Part shown: piece after piece, positions 48,348 through 56,682 of the stretch | How the letters are laid out: every line of letters starts with the position of its first letter | Numbering within the stretch: position 1 is the first letter of the stretch | From: Hydrogenophaga sp. SL48 | Lineage (GTDB): Bacteria > Pseudomonadota > Gammaproteobacteria > Burkholderiales > Burkholderiaceae_C | Assembly: GCF_021729865.1 (NCBI RefSeq) | Contig: NZ_CP063400.1 | Span: 2,356,001 to 2,420,000, forward strand | Direction of reading: 5' to 3' | Length of the DNA stretch: 64,000 bases | Position numbers and translations under genes: made by a program | The notes under the pieces: generated by a model | What the model was told of the DNA's origin: nothing | What the model saw: the letters and a program-made list of their open reading frames with translations, nothing else | The model's database searches: none

Positions 48348-49157
48348 ATGAAACTGCATTCCGTTCCCGCCGCCACCGGCCTGCAATGGGTCAGGCTCGG
48401 CATGCGCACCTTCCTGCGCCAGCCCCTGGCCATGTCGGGGCTGTTTTTCCTGTTCATGGTCGCGATCTCGCTGCTGGCGCTGCTGCCATTCATCGGCACC
48501 GCGCTCTCGGCCCTGCTCACCCCGGCGGCCAACCTGGGCCTGATGGCCGCCAGCAGGGAAGCCGCCGACGGCCGCTTTCCGATGCCTTCGACGCTGGTCA
48601 CCGCCTTCCGTGCCGGCCCTGAGAAGACCCGCGGCATGCTCGTGCTCGGCGGGCTCTATGGCCTGGCCCTGCTGGTGGTGCTGGGTCTGGCGGCCCTGCT
48701 GGACACCAGCGCCCCGGTGGCGGCCGACGCCGCGGAGATGACCGCCGAGGCCATGGTGCAGGCGACACTGGCCAGCCCGTCGCTGTGGGTGGCGATGGTG
48801 GTGATGGTGCCGCTGCAGATGCTGTTCTGGCACGCCCCCGCCCTGCTGCACTGGCATGGCGTGCCACCGGTCAAGAGCCTGTTTTTCAGCGCCATGGCCT
48901 GCTGGGCCAACAAGGGCGCGCTGCTGGTGTTCATGCTCGGCTGGATGGGCGTGTTCATGCTGCTCGGCCTGGTGATCTCCGTCGTGGGCGCGCTGCTGGG
49001 CGGCGCGCAGGTGCTCACCATCATCCTGTACCCGGCGGTGTTGTTCATGGCGTCGATGTTCTTCACCTCGATCTACTTCACCTTCCGCGACAGCTTCCAC
49101 ACCGCCACCGACCCGGACGGCACCCCACCACCCACGGACGAAGGAGCCCCCTCATGA
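48348..49157 (+). CDS. BPSS1780 family membrane protein
   Basis: A 269-residue inner-membrane protein with about six hydrophobic segments, starting GLQWVRLGMRTFLRQPLAMS, which is typical of the BPSS1780 family found next to thrB in Burkholderiales. Function unknown. The ATG at 48348 begins the family N-terminus; upstream frame is a shadow of thrB. Its stop overlaps the ATG of the FecR-domain gene. Confidence 0.88.
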   Translation: MKLHSVPAATGLQWVRLGMRTFLRQPLAMSGLFFLFMVAISLLALLPFIGTALSALLTPAANLGLMAASREAADGRFPMPSTLVTAFRAGPEKTRGMLVLGGLYGLALLVVLGLAALLDTSAPVAADAAEMTAEAMVQATLASPSLWVAMVVMVPLQMLFWHAPALLHWHGVPPVKSLFFSAMACWANKGALLVFMLGWMGVFMLLGLVISVVGALLGGAQVLTIILYPAVLFMASMFFTSIYFTFRDSFHTATDPDGTPPPTDEGAPS

Positions 49158-49918
49158 CCACCCACCACCTGCAGGGTCGATCGGACAACGAAGTGCTCTG
49201 GTTTCAGCGCCGTGAGACGCTGTCGGCGGCGGCGGCCTGGGTGGCCATGGGCGGCATGCCGGCGGCACTGGCACAGCAGCGCAGCAACGTGGTCGACTTC
49301 GTCGGCGACGTCCTGCTCAACGGTCAGCGCATGTCGTCGAACCAGACGGTGCAGAGCGGCGACGAGATCCTCACGGGCCCCGGCTCGCGGCTGATTTTCG
49401 TGATCGGCAACTCGGCGTTTCATGTGCGCCAGAACTCGCGCCTGTCGGTGTCGCGGGGGCGCACCCTGAACACCGTGAGCCTGCTGCGCCTGCTGACCGG
49501 CGCGGTGGTGAGCGTGTTTGGTCGCGGCGGCAACCGGCTCATCTCCACGCCCACCCTCACCGCCGGCATCCGGGGCACCGGGGTGTACACCGAGGTCATG
49601 CCCGACCTGCGCACCTACTTCTGCAACTGCTACGGCACGGTGGAACTGGAAACGCGGGGAGAACAGCTGGTGTCCACCTCAAACTACCACCAGTCGTACT
49701 GGGGCGAGGTGCAACCCGACCAGGGCGGTCGCGTCATCACCCCCGCCGGCGCGATCAACCACACCGACGAAGAGCTGGAGTTCCTGGCCGGCCTCATCAA
49801 CCAGCGCACCGCCTGGCAGATCGCGGGCCGGAGGGGCGTGAAAGACGGCCGCGGCCACATGGACAGCGCGCCCGGCGTGCTTCACCCGGCTGCCGTGCCG
49901 AAGTCCGACGCTCGCTGA
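49154..49918 (+). CDS. FecR-domain exported protein
   Basis: A 254-residue protein with a Tat-like N-terminus (WFQRRETLSAAAAWVAMGG ... ALAQ) and a FecR/LysM-like beta domain (about 45-150: FVGDVLLNGQRMSSNQTVQ, GSRLIFVIGNSAFHVR, ISTPTLTAGIRGTGVYTEV). No membrane anchor or sigma-regulator helix is present, so it is not a classical FecR anti-sigma factor. The domain is common in periplasmic proteins of unknown role. ATGA overlap with the BPSS1780 gene; last gene of the unit. Confidence 0.85.
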   Translation: MTTHHLQGRSDNEVLWFQRRETLSAAAAWVAMGGMPAALAQQRSNVVDFVGDVLLNGQRMSSNQTVQSGDEILTGPGSRLIFVIGNSAFHVRQNSRLSVSRGRTLNTVSLLRLLTGAVVSVFGRGGNRLISTPTLTAGIRGTGVYTEVMPDLRTYFCNCYGTVELETRGEQLVSTSNYHQSYWGEVQPDQGGRVITPAGAINHTDEELEFLAGLINQRTAWQIAGRRGVKDGRGHMDSAPGVLHPAAVPKSDAR

Positions 49919-49991
49919 AGCGGCGCGCCCGGGGCGGGGCCCCGGCAGGCTGACGCCCTCCGGACCAGCGACACGCGGTCATTGACCCCCT

Positions 49992-50009
49992 GGGTCACAT
50001 GACTGTCAC
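49992..50009 (+). promoter_or_regulatory. Pho-box-like site upstream of 5'-nucleotidase gene
   Basis: GGGTCACATGACTGTCAC matches 14 of 18 positions of the E. coli PhoB box and has the two TCAC elements exactly 11 bp apart (49995 and 50006). It lies 48 bp upstream of the gene, in the correct orientation. Confidence 0.5.
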
Positions 50010-50057
50010 CACCGGCTGCCAGCATGGGGCCATTCACTTCAACAGGAGGGGATGGCC

Positions 50058-51944
50058 ATGAACCTGCTTTCGATGAACAAACCACGCCTGCTGCTCTGCT
50101 CGGGCATCGTCACCTTGTTGGCCGCCTGTGGCGGTGGCGAAGTGACCGACGTGCTGCTGCCCAAGCACCAAGACCCGACGTTTCCCGCCGTGCAGCTGAC
50201 CCTGGCCCACGTGAACGACCACCATTCCCAGCTGGACCCCTTCCCCAACACAGAGCTGTTGATCGGGGGCGTGCCGACGCGGGTGGAACTGGGTGGTTTT
50301 CCGCGCGTGACCAGCGCGTTCGGTGCCTACAAGGCCAAAGACAACGTGATCAAGCTGCACGCGGGCGATGCGATCACCGGCTCGTTGTACTACACGCTCT
50401 TCAAGGGCGAGGCCGACGCGGCGCTGATGAACACCGTCTGCTTCGACGCCTTCGCACTGGGCAACCACGAATTCGATGACGGCGACACCGGGCTCAAGGT
50501 CTTCCTGGACCACCTGCGCAACGGCAGCTGCAAGACCCCGGTGCTGGCGGCCAACGTGAAGCCGCAGCTGGGCACGCCGCTGGCCATGACGAAGCCCAAC
50601 GAGTACATCCAGCCGTACACGCTCAAGTCGATCAAGGGTGTGAAGGTGGCCATCATCGGCATCGACATCAAAGGCAAGACGACCAACTCGTCGCGCCCCC
50701 TGGCGACCACGGTGTTTGAAGACGAAACGATAGCCGCCCAGCGAACCATCGATGCCCTGAAAAAGCAGGGGCTGCGCCATTTCGTGCTGCTGACCCACCA
50801 GGGGTATGAGGCCGACAAGGTGATGGCCGGCAAGCTGACCGATGTGGACGCCATCATCGGCGGCGATTCCCACAGCCTGCTGGGCGACTTCAGCGCGCAC
50901 GGCCTGACCAGCTCGGGCAGCTACCCCACGCAGATGCGCAACAAGGACGGTCAGCTGGTCTGCATCGGCCAGGCCTGGGAATACAGCAAGGCCATCGGCG
51001 AACTCCACCTGAACTTCAACCCCAAGGGTGAGGTGAAAAGCTGTTCCGGGCAGGCCTCGCTGCTGATCGGCTCGACGTTCCAGCGCCAGGACAGCGCCGG
51101 CAACTGGGTGGCCGTGGATCAAACCACGCGCACCCAACTGCTGACCCAGCTCAGGACCTCGCCGCTGAAGGTGACCGAGCCCGATGTGGCAGCCACGGCG
51201 GTGCTGTCGGGCTTTGCCGACCAGGTGGCCGCCAGGAAGGCCGAGGTCATTGGAAGCGCCACCGAAGCGCTGTGCCTGGTGCGCGTCCCGGGTGAGAGCA
51301 CCAACCGCTCGGGCGGCGTGGCGGGCTGCGAAGCGGCCAACACCCTGGCCCGGGGCAGCGACGCGGCGCAGGTGGTGGCCGAGGCCTTCCTCGCCGGAAG
51401 CCTGGCCGCCGACATCGCGATCCAGAACGCGGGCGGCGTGCGCATCGCCGTGCCGGCGGGGCCGTTGAGCATGAACACCGCTTTCACCCTGCTGCCGTTC
51501 ACCAACGTGCTGGTCGAACTGCCCATGACGGGGCAGCAGGTTAGGGACGTGCTGGAGGACGCCGTGGCCAACCACCTGGACGCCGGCCAGTCGTCGGGCT
51601 CGCACCCGTATGCGGCCGCGCTGCGCTGGCGCCTGGACATGAGCCAGCCCAGGGGCTCACGCTTCAGCCAGCTGGAGGTGCGCAACCGCGCGACCGGGGT
51701 CTGGTCTGCGATCGACCCGGCGCGCACCTACACCGTGGCCACCAACGACTTCATTGCCAGTGGCAAGGACGGCTACACCACCTTCGGCACCGTGTACGCC
51801 ACCGGCAACTACGTCAACAACTTCCTGCTCTACACACAGACCTTTGTGGACTACGTGAAGGCCAACGCCAGCATCGGTCGCCCGGCGGCGGCGAACTACT
51901 CGCACCAGTCGGTGACCACGGCGGCGGGTGTGGCCCTGCCCTGA
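50058..51944 (+). CDS. 5'-nucleotidase / bifunctional metallophosphatase, lipoprotein (UshA-like)
   Basis: About 628 residues. A lipoprotein signal ends at LLAACGGG. The metallophosphoesterase domain carries HVNDHHS, HAGDAITGS, LGNHEFDDGD, LLTHQGYEAD and GGDSHSLLG metal and phosphate motifs. The C-terminal 5'-nucleotidase domain (from about 400) binds the nucleoside. It hydrolyses nucleotides in the envelope to release phosphate. I prefer the ATG at 50058, since the strong AGGAGGGG then has normal spacing; an ATG at 50052 is two codons earlier. A Pho-box-like site lies upstream. Confidence 0.93.
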   Translation: MNLLSMNKPRLLLCSGIVTLLAACGGGEVTDVLLPKHQDPTFPAVQLTLAHVNDHHSQLDPFPNTELLIGGVPTRVELGGFPRVTSAFGAYKAKDNVIKLHAGDAITGSLYYTLFKGEADAALMNTVCFDAFALGNHEFDDGDTGLKVFLDHLRNGSCKTPVLAANVKPQLGTPLAMTKPNEYIQPYTLKSIKGVKVAIIGIDIKGKTTNSSRPLATTVFEDETIAAQRTIDALKKQGLRHFVLLTHQGYEADKVMAGKLTDVDAIIGGDSHSLLGDFSAHGLTSSGSYPTQMRNKDGQLVCIGQAWEYSKAIGELHLNFNPKGEVKSCSGQASLLIGSTFQRQDSAGNWVAVDQTTRTQLLTQLRTSPLKVTEPDVAATAVLSGFADQVAARKAEVIGSATEALCLVRVPGESTNRSGGVAGCEAANTLARGSDAAQVVAEAFLAGSLAADIAIQNAGGVRIAVPAGPLSMNTAFTLLPFTNVLVELPMTGQQVRDVLEDAVANHLDAGQSSGSHPYAAALRWRLDMSQPRGSRFSQLEVRNRATGVWSAIDPARTYTVATNDFIASGKDGYTTFGTVYATGNYVNNFLLYTQTFVDYVKANASIGRPAAANYSHQSVTTAAGVALP

Positions 51945-51953
51945 AGCGGCAAG

Positions 51954-51986
51954 CAAAAAAAGCCACCCTCCAGAAAGCGGGTGGCT
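51954..51986 (-). terminator. Intrinsic terminator of the GT4 glycosyltransferase gene
   Basis: On the minus strand, AGCCACCC / GGGTGGCT stem followed by seven T, 25 bp beyond the glycosyltransferase stop; it also lies just after the convergent 5'-nucleotidase stop. Confidence 0.85.
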
Positions 51987-52011
51987 GGTTCAAATGCCGC
52001 TGGGGTGGGGT

Positions 52012-53244
52012 TCAGAAAGCGGGCAGCGCCCTCACCCGTGGCGCGTGCGCGGCGTGCCGCGCCATGACCTCCATGAACACGGCCTCCACCTGGGCGGCGA
52101 TCTGTTGCCAGTCCAGCTGCACCACCTGCCCACGCGCCTGGGCGCGGGCCATGGCGATGCGCTCGGGGTGCTCGGCCAGCTCGCGGGCGCAGGCCACGTA
52201 GGCCTGCGCGTCGCCCACAGGCGCCAGCCAGCCCGAGTGGTGGTGCACCAGCCACTCGGAGGCCGCAGCGGTGTCGAAGGCGAGCACCGGCAGGCCGCTG
52301 GAGAGCGCCTCCAGCGTCACGTTGCCAAAGGTCTCGGTCAGGCTCGGAAACAGGCACAGGTCGGCCGAGGCGTAGAACAGCGCCAGCTCGTCCTGGCCGC
52401 GCTGCCCCGCGAACGTGGCCTGCGGACACCGCTGGCGCAGCGCCTCGCGCGCGGGGCCATCGCCCACGAACACCAGCTTCACCGAGGGGTGCTTCGCGCG
52501 CATGGCATCGAAGGCCCGGATGGCGACATCGAGGTTCTTTTCGGGCGCCAGGCGCCCCACCACCAGCGCCACCAGGCTGGCGTCATCGGCGCCCCAGCTG
52601 GCGCGCAGCGCGGCGCTGCGCAGGTCCGGGCGAAACATCTGCGTGTCCACCCCCCGGGCGACCACCCGCGTGTTCTCAAAGCCGCCGCTGATCAGCTCGG
52701 CGCACAGCGCGCGCGTGGGCACCATGGTGCATTGCGTGAGGTTGTGGAACTTGCGCAGGTAGGCCACGATGGGCTTCTTCAGCCAGCCCAGGCCGTAGTG
52801 CGCGCTGTAGCTGTGGAAATTGGTGCGGAAGTCGGAGGTCACGGGCAGGCGCAGGTGGCGCGCGGCCTGCAACGCCGACCAGCCCAGCGGCCCTTCGGTG
52901 GCGATGTGCACCAGGTCCGGCCGCTGCAAGGCCCATGCCGCGATCAGCGCCTTCTTGCCCGGCAGGCCCAGCTTCAACTGCGGGTAGCGGGGGATCGGCA
53001 TGCCGCGCATCAGCACCTCTTCGAAACCGGCGTGCTCCGCCCCGCGTTCGCTCACGGTCTGGCGAGGGCGCACCAGCTGCACCTGGTGGTTGCGTTCGCA
53101 CTGCCCCTGCACCAGCCGCGCCAGCGTGAGCGCCACGCCGTTGACCTCGGGCGGCCAGGTTTCCGTGACCACGGCGAGACGCAGCGAGGGCCGGGACGCG
53201 GGAAATTCCTGCATCAGGATGTTCTGTGAGGCGACGGCTTCCAT
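52012..53244 (-). CDS. GT4 glycosyltransferase, probably glycolipid-forming
   Basis: A 410-residue GT-B fold family 4 glycosyltransferase. The N-terminal LRLAVVTETWPPEVNGVALTL is typical of MgtA/PimB-like mannosyl- or glucosyltransferases acting on lipids. The C-terminal donor site shows VVGRLAPEKNLDVAI and the E(x7)E-type segment PSLTETFGNVTLEALSSGLP. The ATG at 53244 has no Shine-Dalgarno; it lies 6 nt after GATCAT, which itself lies 10 bp after a 15/18 Pho box. A shorter start (MQEFPASR, 53214) would ignore that promoter. The acceptor lipid is inferred. Confidence 0.88.
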   Translation of the reverse strand: MEAVASQNILMQEFPASRPSLRLAVVTETWPPEVNGVALTLARLVQGQCERNHQVQLVRPRQTVSERGAEHAGFEEVLMRGMPIPRYPQLKLGLPGKKALIAAWALQRPDLVHIATEGPLGWSALQAARHLRLPVTSDFRTNFHSYSAHYGLGWLKKPIVAYLRKFHNLTQCTMVPTRALCAELISGGFENTRVVARGVDTQMFRPDLRSAALRASWGADDASLVALVVGRLAPEKNLDVAIRAFDAMRAKHPSVKLVFVGDGPAREALRQRCPQATFAGQRGQDELALFYASADLCLFPSLTETFGNVTLEALSSGLPVLAFDTAAASEWLVHHHSGWLAPVGDAQAYVACARELAEHPERIAMARAQARGQVVQLDWQQIAAQVEAVFMEVMARHAAHAPRVRALPAF

Positions 53245-53250
53245 GCACCC

Positions 53251-53284
53251 ATGATCGCCACGCGACACAACAGTTTGATGACAG
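53251..53284 (-). promoter_or_regulatory. Pho-box promoter of the GT4 gene
   Basis: On the minus strand, CTGTCATCAAACTGTTGT (53267-53284) matches 15 of 18 positions of the PhoB box. The -10 candidate GATCAT (53251-53256) follows after 10 bp, the spacing expected for a PhoB-activated promoter lacking a -35. The ATG follows after 6 nt. Confidence 0.65.
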
Positions 53285-53332
53285 GCCCGCACCGCGTGTC
53301 GTATGGATGCGATCACCATGACAGCGAGGTGG

Positions 53333-53360
53333 TGTCACAGGCCTTTCATCGGTGATTCAC
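53333..53360 (+). promoter_or_regulatory. Triple 11-bp direct repeat upstream of the Mpo1-like gene
   Basis: TCAC, TCAT and TCAC at 53335, 53346 and 53357 recur with an 11-bp period (units starting TGTCAC, TTTCAT, ATTCAC), the periodicity of PhoB subsites. Match to the full consensus is weaker (12/18) than for the GT4 gene. Confidence 0.35.
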
Positions 53361-53414
53361 ATCATGGGTGGCCCTGGTCCTTTGACCCGGCCCTTCAAAC
53401 CACCGGAGACCCCA

Positions 53415-54023
53415 GTGAGCGAATTCTTCAAGCAACTCGAGATCCAGCGTTGGGACGATCACCGCTACTACCACCACAGCCGCGTCAACCAGGCCCTGCA
53501 CTTCGTCAGCGCGCTCAGCTTTCTGGTGGCCTATGGCTGGCTGTTCGTTGACCCCGCCATCGCCGCGCTGATCGCCTGGCTGGTCTCCATGACGACGCGC
53601 CAGTCGGGCCATTTCTTCTTTGAGCCCAAGGGCTACGACCACGTCAACCAGGCCAGCCACGAACACAAAGAAGAGATCAAAGTGGGCTACAACCTGCAGC
53701 GCAAGGTGGTGCTGATGGCCCTGTGGGTGGCGGCCCCCCTGGCCTTGCTGGTGCAACCCGATCTGATGGGCCTGGTGGAGCCGCACGAGACCACCATGGG
53801 CTACCTGCGCCAGGTCGGCATGGCGTGGCTGGCGCTGGGGGTGGGCGGCTTGCTGTTCCGCACAGTGCACCTGTTTTTCATCAAGGACGTGCAGACCGGC
53901 CTGGTGTGGATGACCAAGATCCTGACGGACCCTTTCCACGACATCAAGCTGTACCACAAGGCCCCGCTGCACCTGCTGCGCGGCGAGTGGATCGACCCGG
54001 CCTACCACGGCCAGCGCGGCTGA
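53415..54023 (+). CDS. Mpo1-like (DUF962-type) membrane protein
   Basis: A 202-residue, roughly four-helix membrane protein. HHSRVNQALHFVSALSF and RQSGHFFFEPKGYDHVNQ match the His pattern of the Mpo1/DUF962 family, whose yeast member is a dioxygenase in fatty-acid alpha-oxidation. The C-terminus has FHDIKLYHKAPLHLLRGEW. I chose the GTG at 53415 because CGGAGA lies just upstream and homology starts there; an ATG at 53352 would add 21 poor residues over the control region. The role in this bacterium is unknown, but a lipid substrate is plausible. Confidence 0.7.
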   Translation: MSEFFKQLEIQRWDDHRYYHHSRVNQALHFVSALSFLVAYGWLFVDPAIAALIAWLVSMTTRQSGHFFFEPKGYDHVNQASHEHKEEIKVGYNLQRKVVLMALWVAAPLALLVQPDLMGLVEPHETTMGYLRQVGMAWLALGVGGLLFRTVHLFFIKDVQTGLVWMTKILTDPFHDIKLYHKAPLHLLRGEWIDPAYHGQRG

Positions 54024-54055
54024 ACCGGCACCGCTCGCGACCGCCCGCCTTGAAC

Positions 54056-55705
54056 TCAGCGCCCCAGCAGAGCGCCGAGCACCTCGCGCAGGATGCCGCG
54101 CCGGATGTCCTTGTTGCTCTGCCCGCCGCCTTGGCTCCACCAGCCCTGCGACTGCATGTCGCGGCCAGCGAGCACGAAGCGTTGCAGCACCTGCTCGAAG
54201 TCTTCGTCGCTGAAATTCAGGCTGAAGATCAGGCGCCCCGTGCCCACCCAACTCAGCGCCAGACCGTGCCAGCGCAGGTAGTACTGCAACAGCCAGTTGT
54301 AGCGCGAGGGCTCGGTGTAGCCGATGGTCCAGATGCTGTGCAGGTGGGTCGCGCGCATGGGCAGGCCCTCGGCGGCCATGGTTTGATTGAAGCGCAGCGC
54401 GCGCGCGTCCCAGCGCGCTTCCTGCCCGTCGTAGATGGCCTGCACCTCGGGCGAGTCCAGGCGGCGCAGGAACGCGTTCATGCCGCCCATCACATAAGGG
54501 TGGGCGTTGAAGGTGCCGCGCGCGAAACACACATCGGCCGGGCGCTCGGGGCGGTAGCGCTGCATCAGCTCGTGGCGCCCGCAGACCACGCCCACCGGGT
54601 AACCGCCGGCCAGCGTTTTGCCGTAGGTGACCATGTCGGCCTTCACGCCGAAATATTCCTGGGCGCCGCCCGGGGCGAGCCGGAAGCCGAGGAACACCTC
54701 GTCGAAGATCAGCACGATGCCGCGCTCGGTGCAGACCTCGCGCAGGCGCTGCAGCCAGGCCGTGTACGCAGCCTTGTCGTAACCGGCCTGACGGCTGCTG
54801 TCGACCAGCGCCGAGTCGGCCGGGGCGTTGCGGTTGGGGTGCAGGGCCTGCAGCGGGTTCACCAGCACGCAGGCAATGTCTTTGCGCGTGCGCAAGACCT
54901 GCAGGCTGCGTTCGCTCAGGTCGGCCAGGGTGTGGGTCTCGCGCGGGGGCAGCGGGTTGCCCGGGCCGGGTTGCACGTCTTCCCACCAGCCGTGGTAGGC
55001 GCCACAGAAGCGCACCAGGTGTTGGCGCCGCGTGTGGTAACGCGCCAGGCGCACGGCCTGCATCACCGCCTCGGTGCCCGACATGTGGAACGAGACCTCG
55101 TCCAGCCCCGAGATCGCACGCAGCCGCGCGATGTTGTCGGCCACGCAGGGGTGGTAGGCGCCGAGCACCGGCCCGAGATCCTGCGCCATCGCCGCGCCCT
55201 CGGCCATGGTGGCCTTGTAGAAGTCCACGCCGAACACATTCACGCCGTAGGAGCCCGTCAGGTCGATGAAGCGGTTGCCGTCGAGGTCGGTCAGGCTCAC
55301 GCCCTCGGCCGACTGCACGAAGGCGCCCACCTTCAAGCGCTCGCTCACGATGGGGCTGAACTGGAAAGGCACGCGGTATTTGCCGGTGAACTGCAGATCG
55401 GCCAGGCCCTCGCGCGCCTGTGCGGTGAGCGCAAGGGTCTTGGCGTAGCGCTGGGCGAAGCCGGCGCACAGCGTCTCGAACGCCGCGCGCCGCAGCTGCG
55501 CGACCTCATCGGACACCCCGTCGCAACTGAAAAACCGTTCCTCGTCGTAGGCGTAGCCCGGCAGCAGCCGCGCCAGCCGCTTGGCCAAACGCGAATGGCC
55601 GGCGAGCGAGCGGTGCTTGGCGCGCGAGAGGTCGAGGCGGCGCTTGAGCGCGGGCAGACCCAGCGCGAGCGCAGCGGCCGGGAGGGCGTATTCGATGAAG
55701 GGCAT
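54056..55705 (-). CDS. Class III PLP aminotransferase with N-terminal extension
   Basis: A 549-residue class III aminotransferase related to glutamate-1-semialdehyde aminomutases. Residues about 1-100 are an extra N-terminal part with a hydrophobic start (FIEYALPAAALALGLPALK). The core shows GSYGVNVFG, SGTEAVMQAVRLARYHT, IFDEVFLGFR and the PLP Lys in MVTYGKTLAGGYPVG. It is not hemL in context, being placed head to head with a psd-like gene and a lipid glycosyltransferase. Possibly it makes an amino group for a lipid head group or long-chain base; that is inference. Converges on the Mpo1-like gene. Confidence 0.85.
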   Translation of the reverse strand: MPFIEYALPAAALALGLPALKRRLDLSRAKHRSLAGHSRLAKRLARLLPGYAYDEERFFSCDGVSDEVAQLRRAAFETLCAGFAQRYAKTLALTAQAREGLADLQFTGKYRVPFQFSPIVSERLKVGAFVQSAEGVSLTDLDGNRFIDLTGSYGVNVFGVDFYKATMAEGAAMAQDLGPVLGAYHPCVADNIARLRAISGLDEVSFHMSGTEAVMQAVRLARYHTRRQHLVRFCGAYHGWWEDVQPGPGNPLPPRETHTLADLSERSLQVLRTRKDIACVLVNPLQALHPNRNAPADSALVDSSRQAGYDKAAYTAWLQRLREVCTERGIVLIFDEVFLGFRLAPGGAQEYFGVKADMVTYGKTLAGGYPVGVVCGRHELMQRYRPERPADVCFARGTFNAHPYVMGGMNAFLRRLDSPEVQAIYDGQEARWDARALRFNQTMAAEGLPMRATHLHSIWTIGYTEPSRYNWLLQYYLRWHGLALSWVGTGRLIFSLNFSDEDFEQVLQRFVLAGRDMQSQGWWSQGGGQSNKDIRRGILREVLGALLGR

Positions 55706-55764
55706 GGCGATGACTGCTCCGTGACTGCAATTCCGCGTTTCTATTTCACCCCCATGACACCCGT

Positions 55765-56682
55765 ATGAACCTGAGAGCAGCCGCTCAGCGCCTGGTGCTG
55801 AACGAAGACCTGAATTTCCTGCTGACCAACCGCGTGCCGCGCATCGCGCTCACGCGCTTCATGGGCTGGTGGAGCCGCATCCGCCACCCCTGGGTGCGTG
55901 ACGCATCCATGGCGGTCTGGAAAACCTTCTCCGACCTGGACCTGAGCGAGGCCAAAAAGACGCATTTCGACAGCCTGCACGACTGCTTCACCCGAGAACT
56001 CAAACCCGGCCTGCGCCCTCTCGACGGCCGGCCCGGTGTGCTGACCAGCCCGAGCGACGGCATCGTGGGCGCTTGCGGCCGCATCGAGGCCTTGCAGTAC
56101 GGCACGGACGCCCAACTGTTCCAGGCCAAGGGCTTCCCCTACCGGTTGCTCGACCTGCTGGGCGACAACGCGCCCGGGCGCGAACTGGCGCGGCAGCTGC
56201 AGGGCGGCAGCTACGTGACACTGCGCCTCACCTCCGGCATGTACCACCGCTTTCACGCGCCCTGTGACGCCACGCTCGAACACGTCACCTACATCAGCGG
56301 CGACACCTGGAACGTCAACCCGATCGCGCTCCAGCGCGTGGAGCGGCTGTTCTGCCGCAACGAACGCGCCGTGTTGCGGCTGCGCCGGGCGGATGGCGGC
56401 CTGCTGGTGCTGGTGCCCGTGGCGGCCATCCTGGTGGCCAGCATGCGCCTGCGCGCGCTCGACGTGCCGCTCAACCTGCGCTACCGCGGCCCCCACCAGC
56501 TGCCCTGCTCGGCCCGCTACCGGCAGGGCGAGGAACTCGGCTGGTTCGAACACGGCTCCACCATCCTGGTGCTGGCACCGCCGGGCCTGGCGCTGGACCC
56601 CTCGCTGCAGAGCGGCCACCGCATCCGCATGGGCGAAGCGCTGCTGCACACCGCCGCCCACCCAACCACCGACACACCATGA
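55765..56682 (+). CDS. psd: Phosphatidylserine (archaetidylserine) decarboxylase-like
   Basis: A 305-residue member of the PSD family. Conserved Asp and His are in SPSDGIVG and MYHRFHAPC; the self-cleavage site is in WFEHGSTILV, with His in place of the usual Leu of LGST, so cleavage would give a pyruvoyl-Ser alpha subunit from residue about 265. It is a divergent PSD, not the classic psd sequence, and would decarboxylate phosphatidylserine or an analogue to an ethanolamine lipid. The ATG overlaps a 4-codon upstream frame, and its stop overlaps the next gene (ATGA). Confidence 0.88.
   Translation: MNLRAAAQRLVLNEDLNFLLTNRVPRIALTRFMGWWSRIRHPWVRDASMAVWKTFSDLDLSEAKKTHFDSLHDCFTRELKPGLRPLDGRPGVLTSPSDGIVGACGRIEALQYGTDAQLFQAKGFPYRLLDLLGDNAPGRELARQLQGGSYVTLRLTSGMYHRFHAPCDATLEHVTYISGDTWNVNPIALQRVERLFCRNERAVLRLRRADGGLLVLVPVAAILVASMRLRALDVPLNLRYRGPHQLPCSARYRQGEELGWFEHGSTILVLAPPGLALDPSLQSGHRIRMGEALLHTAAHPTTDTP

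Noticed and set aside
55707..55727. AGTCAC and AGTCAT 11 bp apart before the aminotransferase gene, resembling a Pho box (12/18)
   Set aside because: It ends only a few bases before the ATG, leaving no room for a -10 element.
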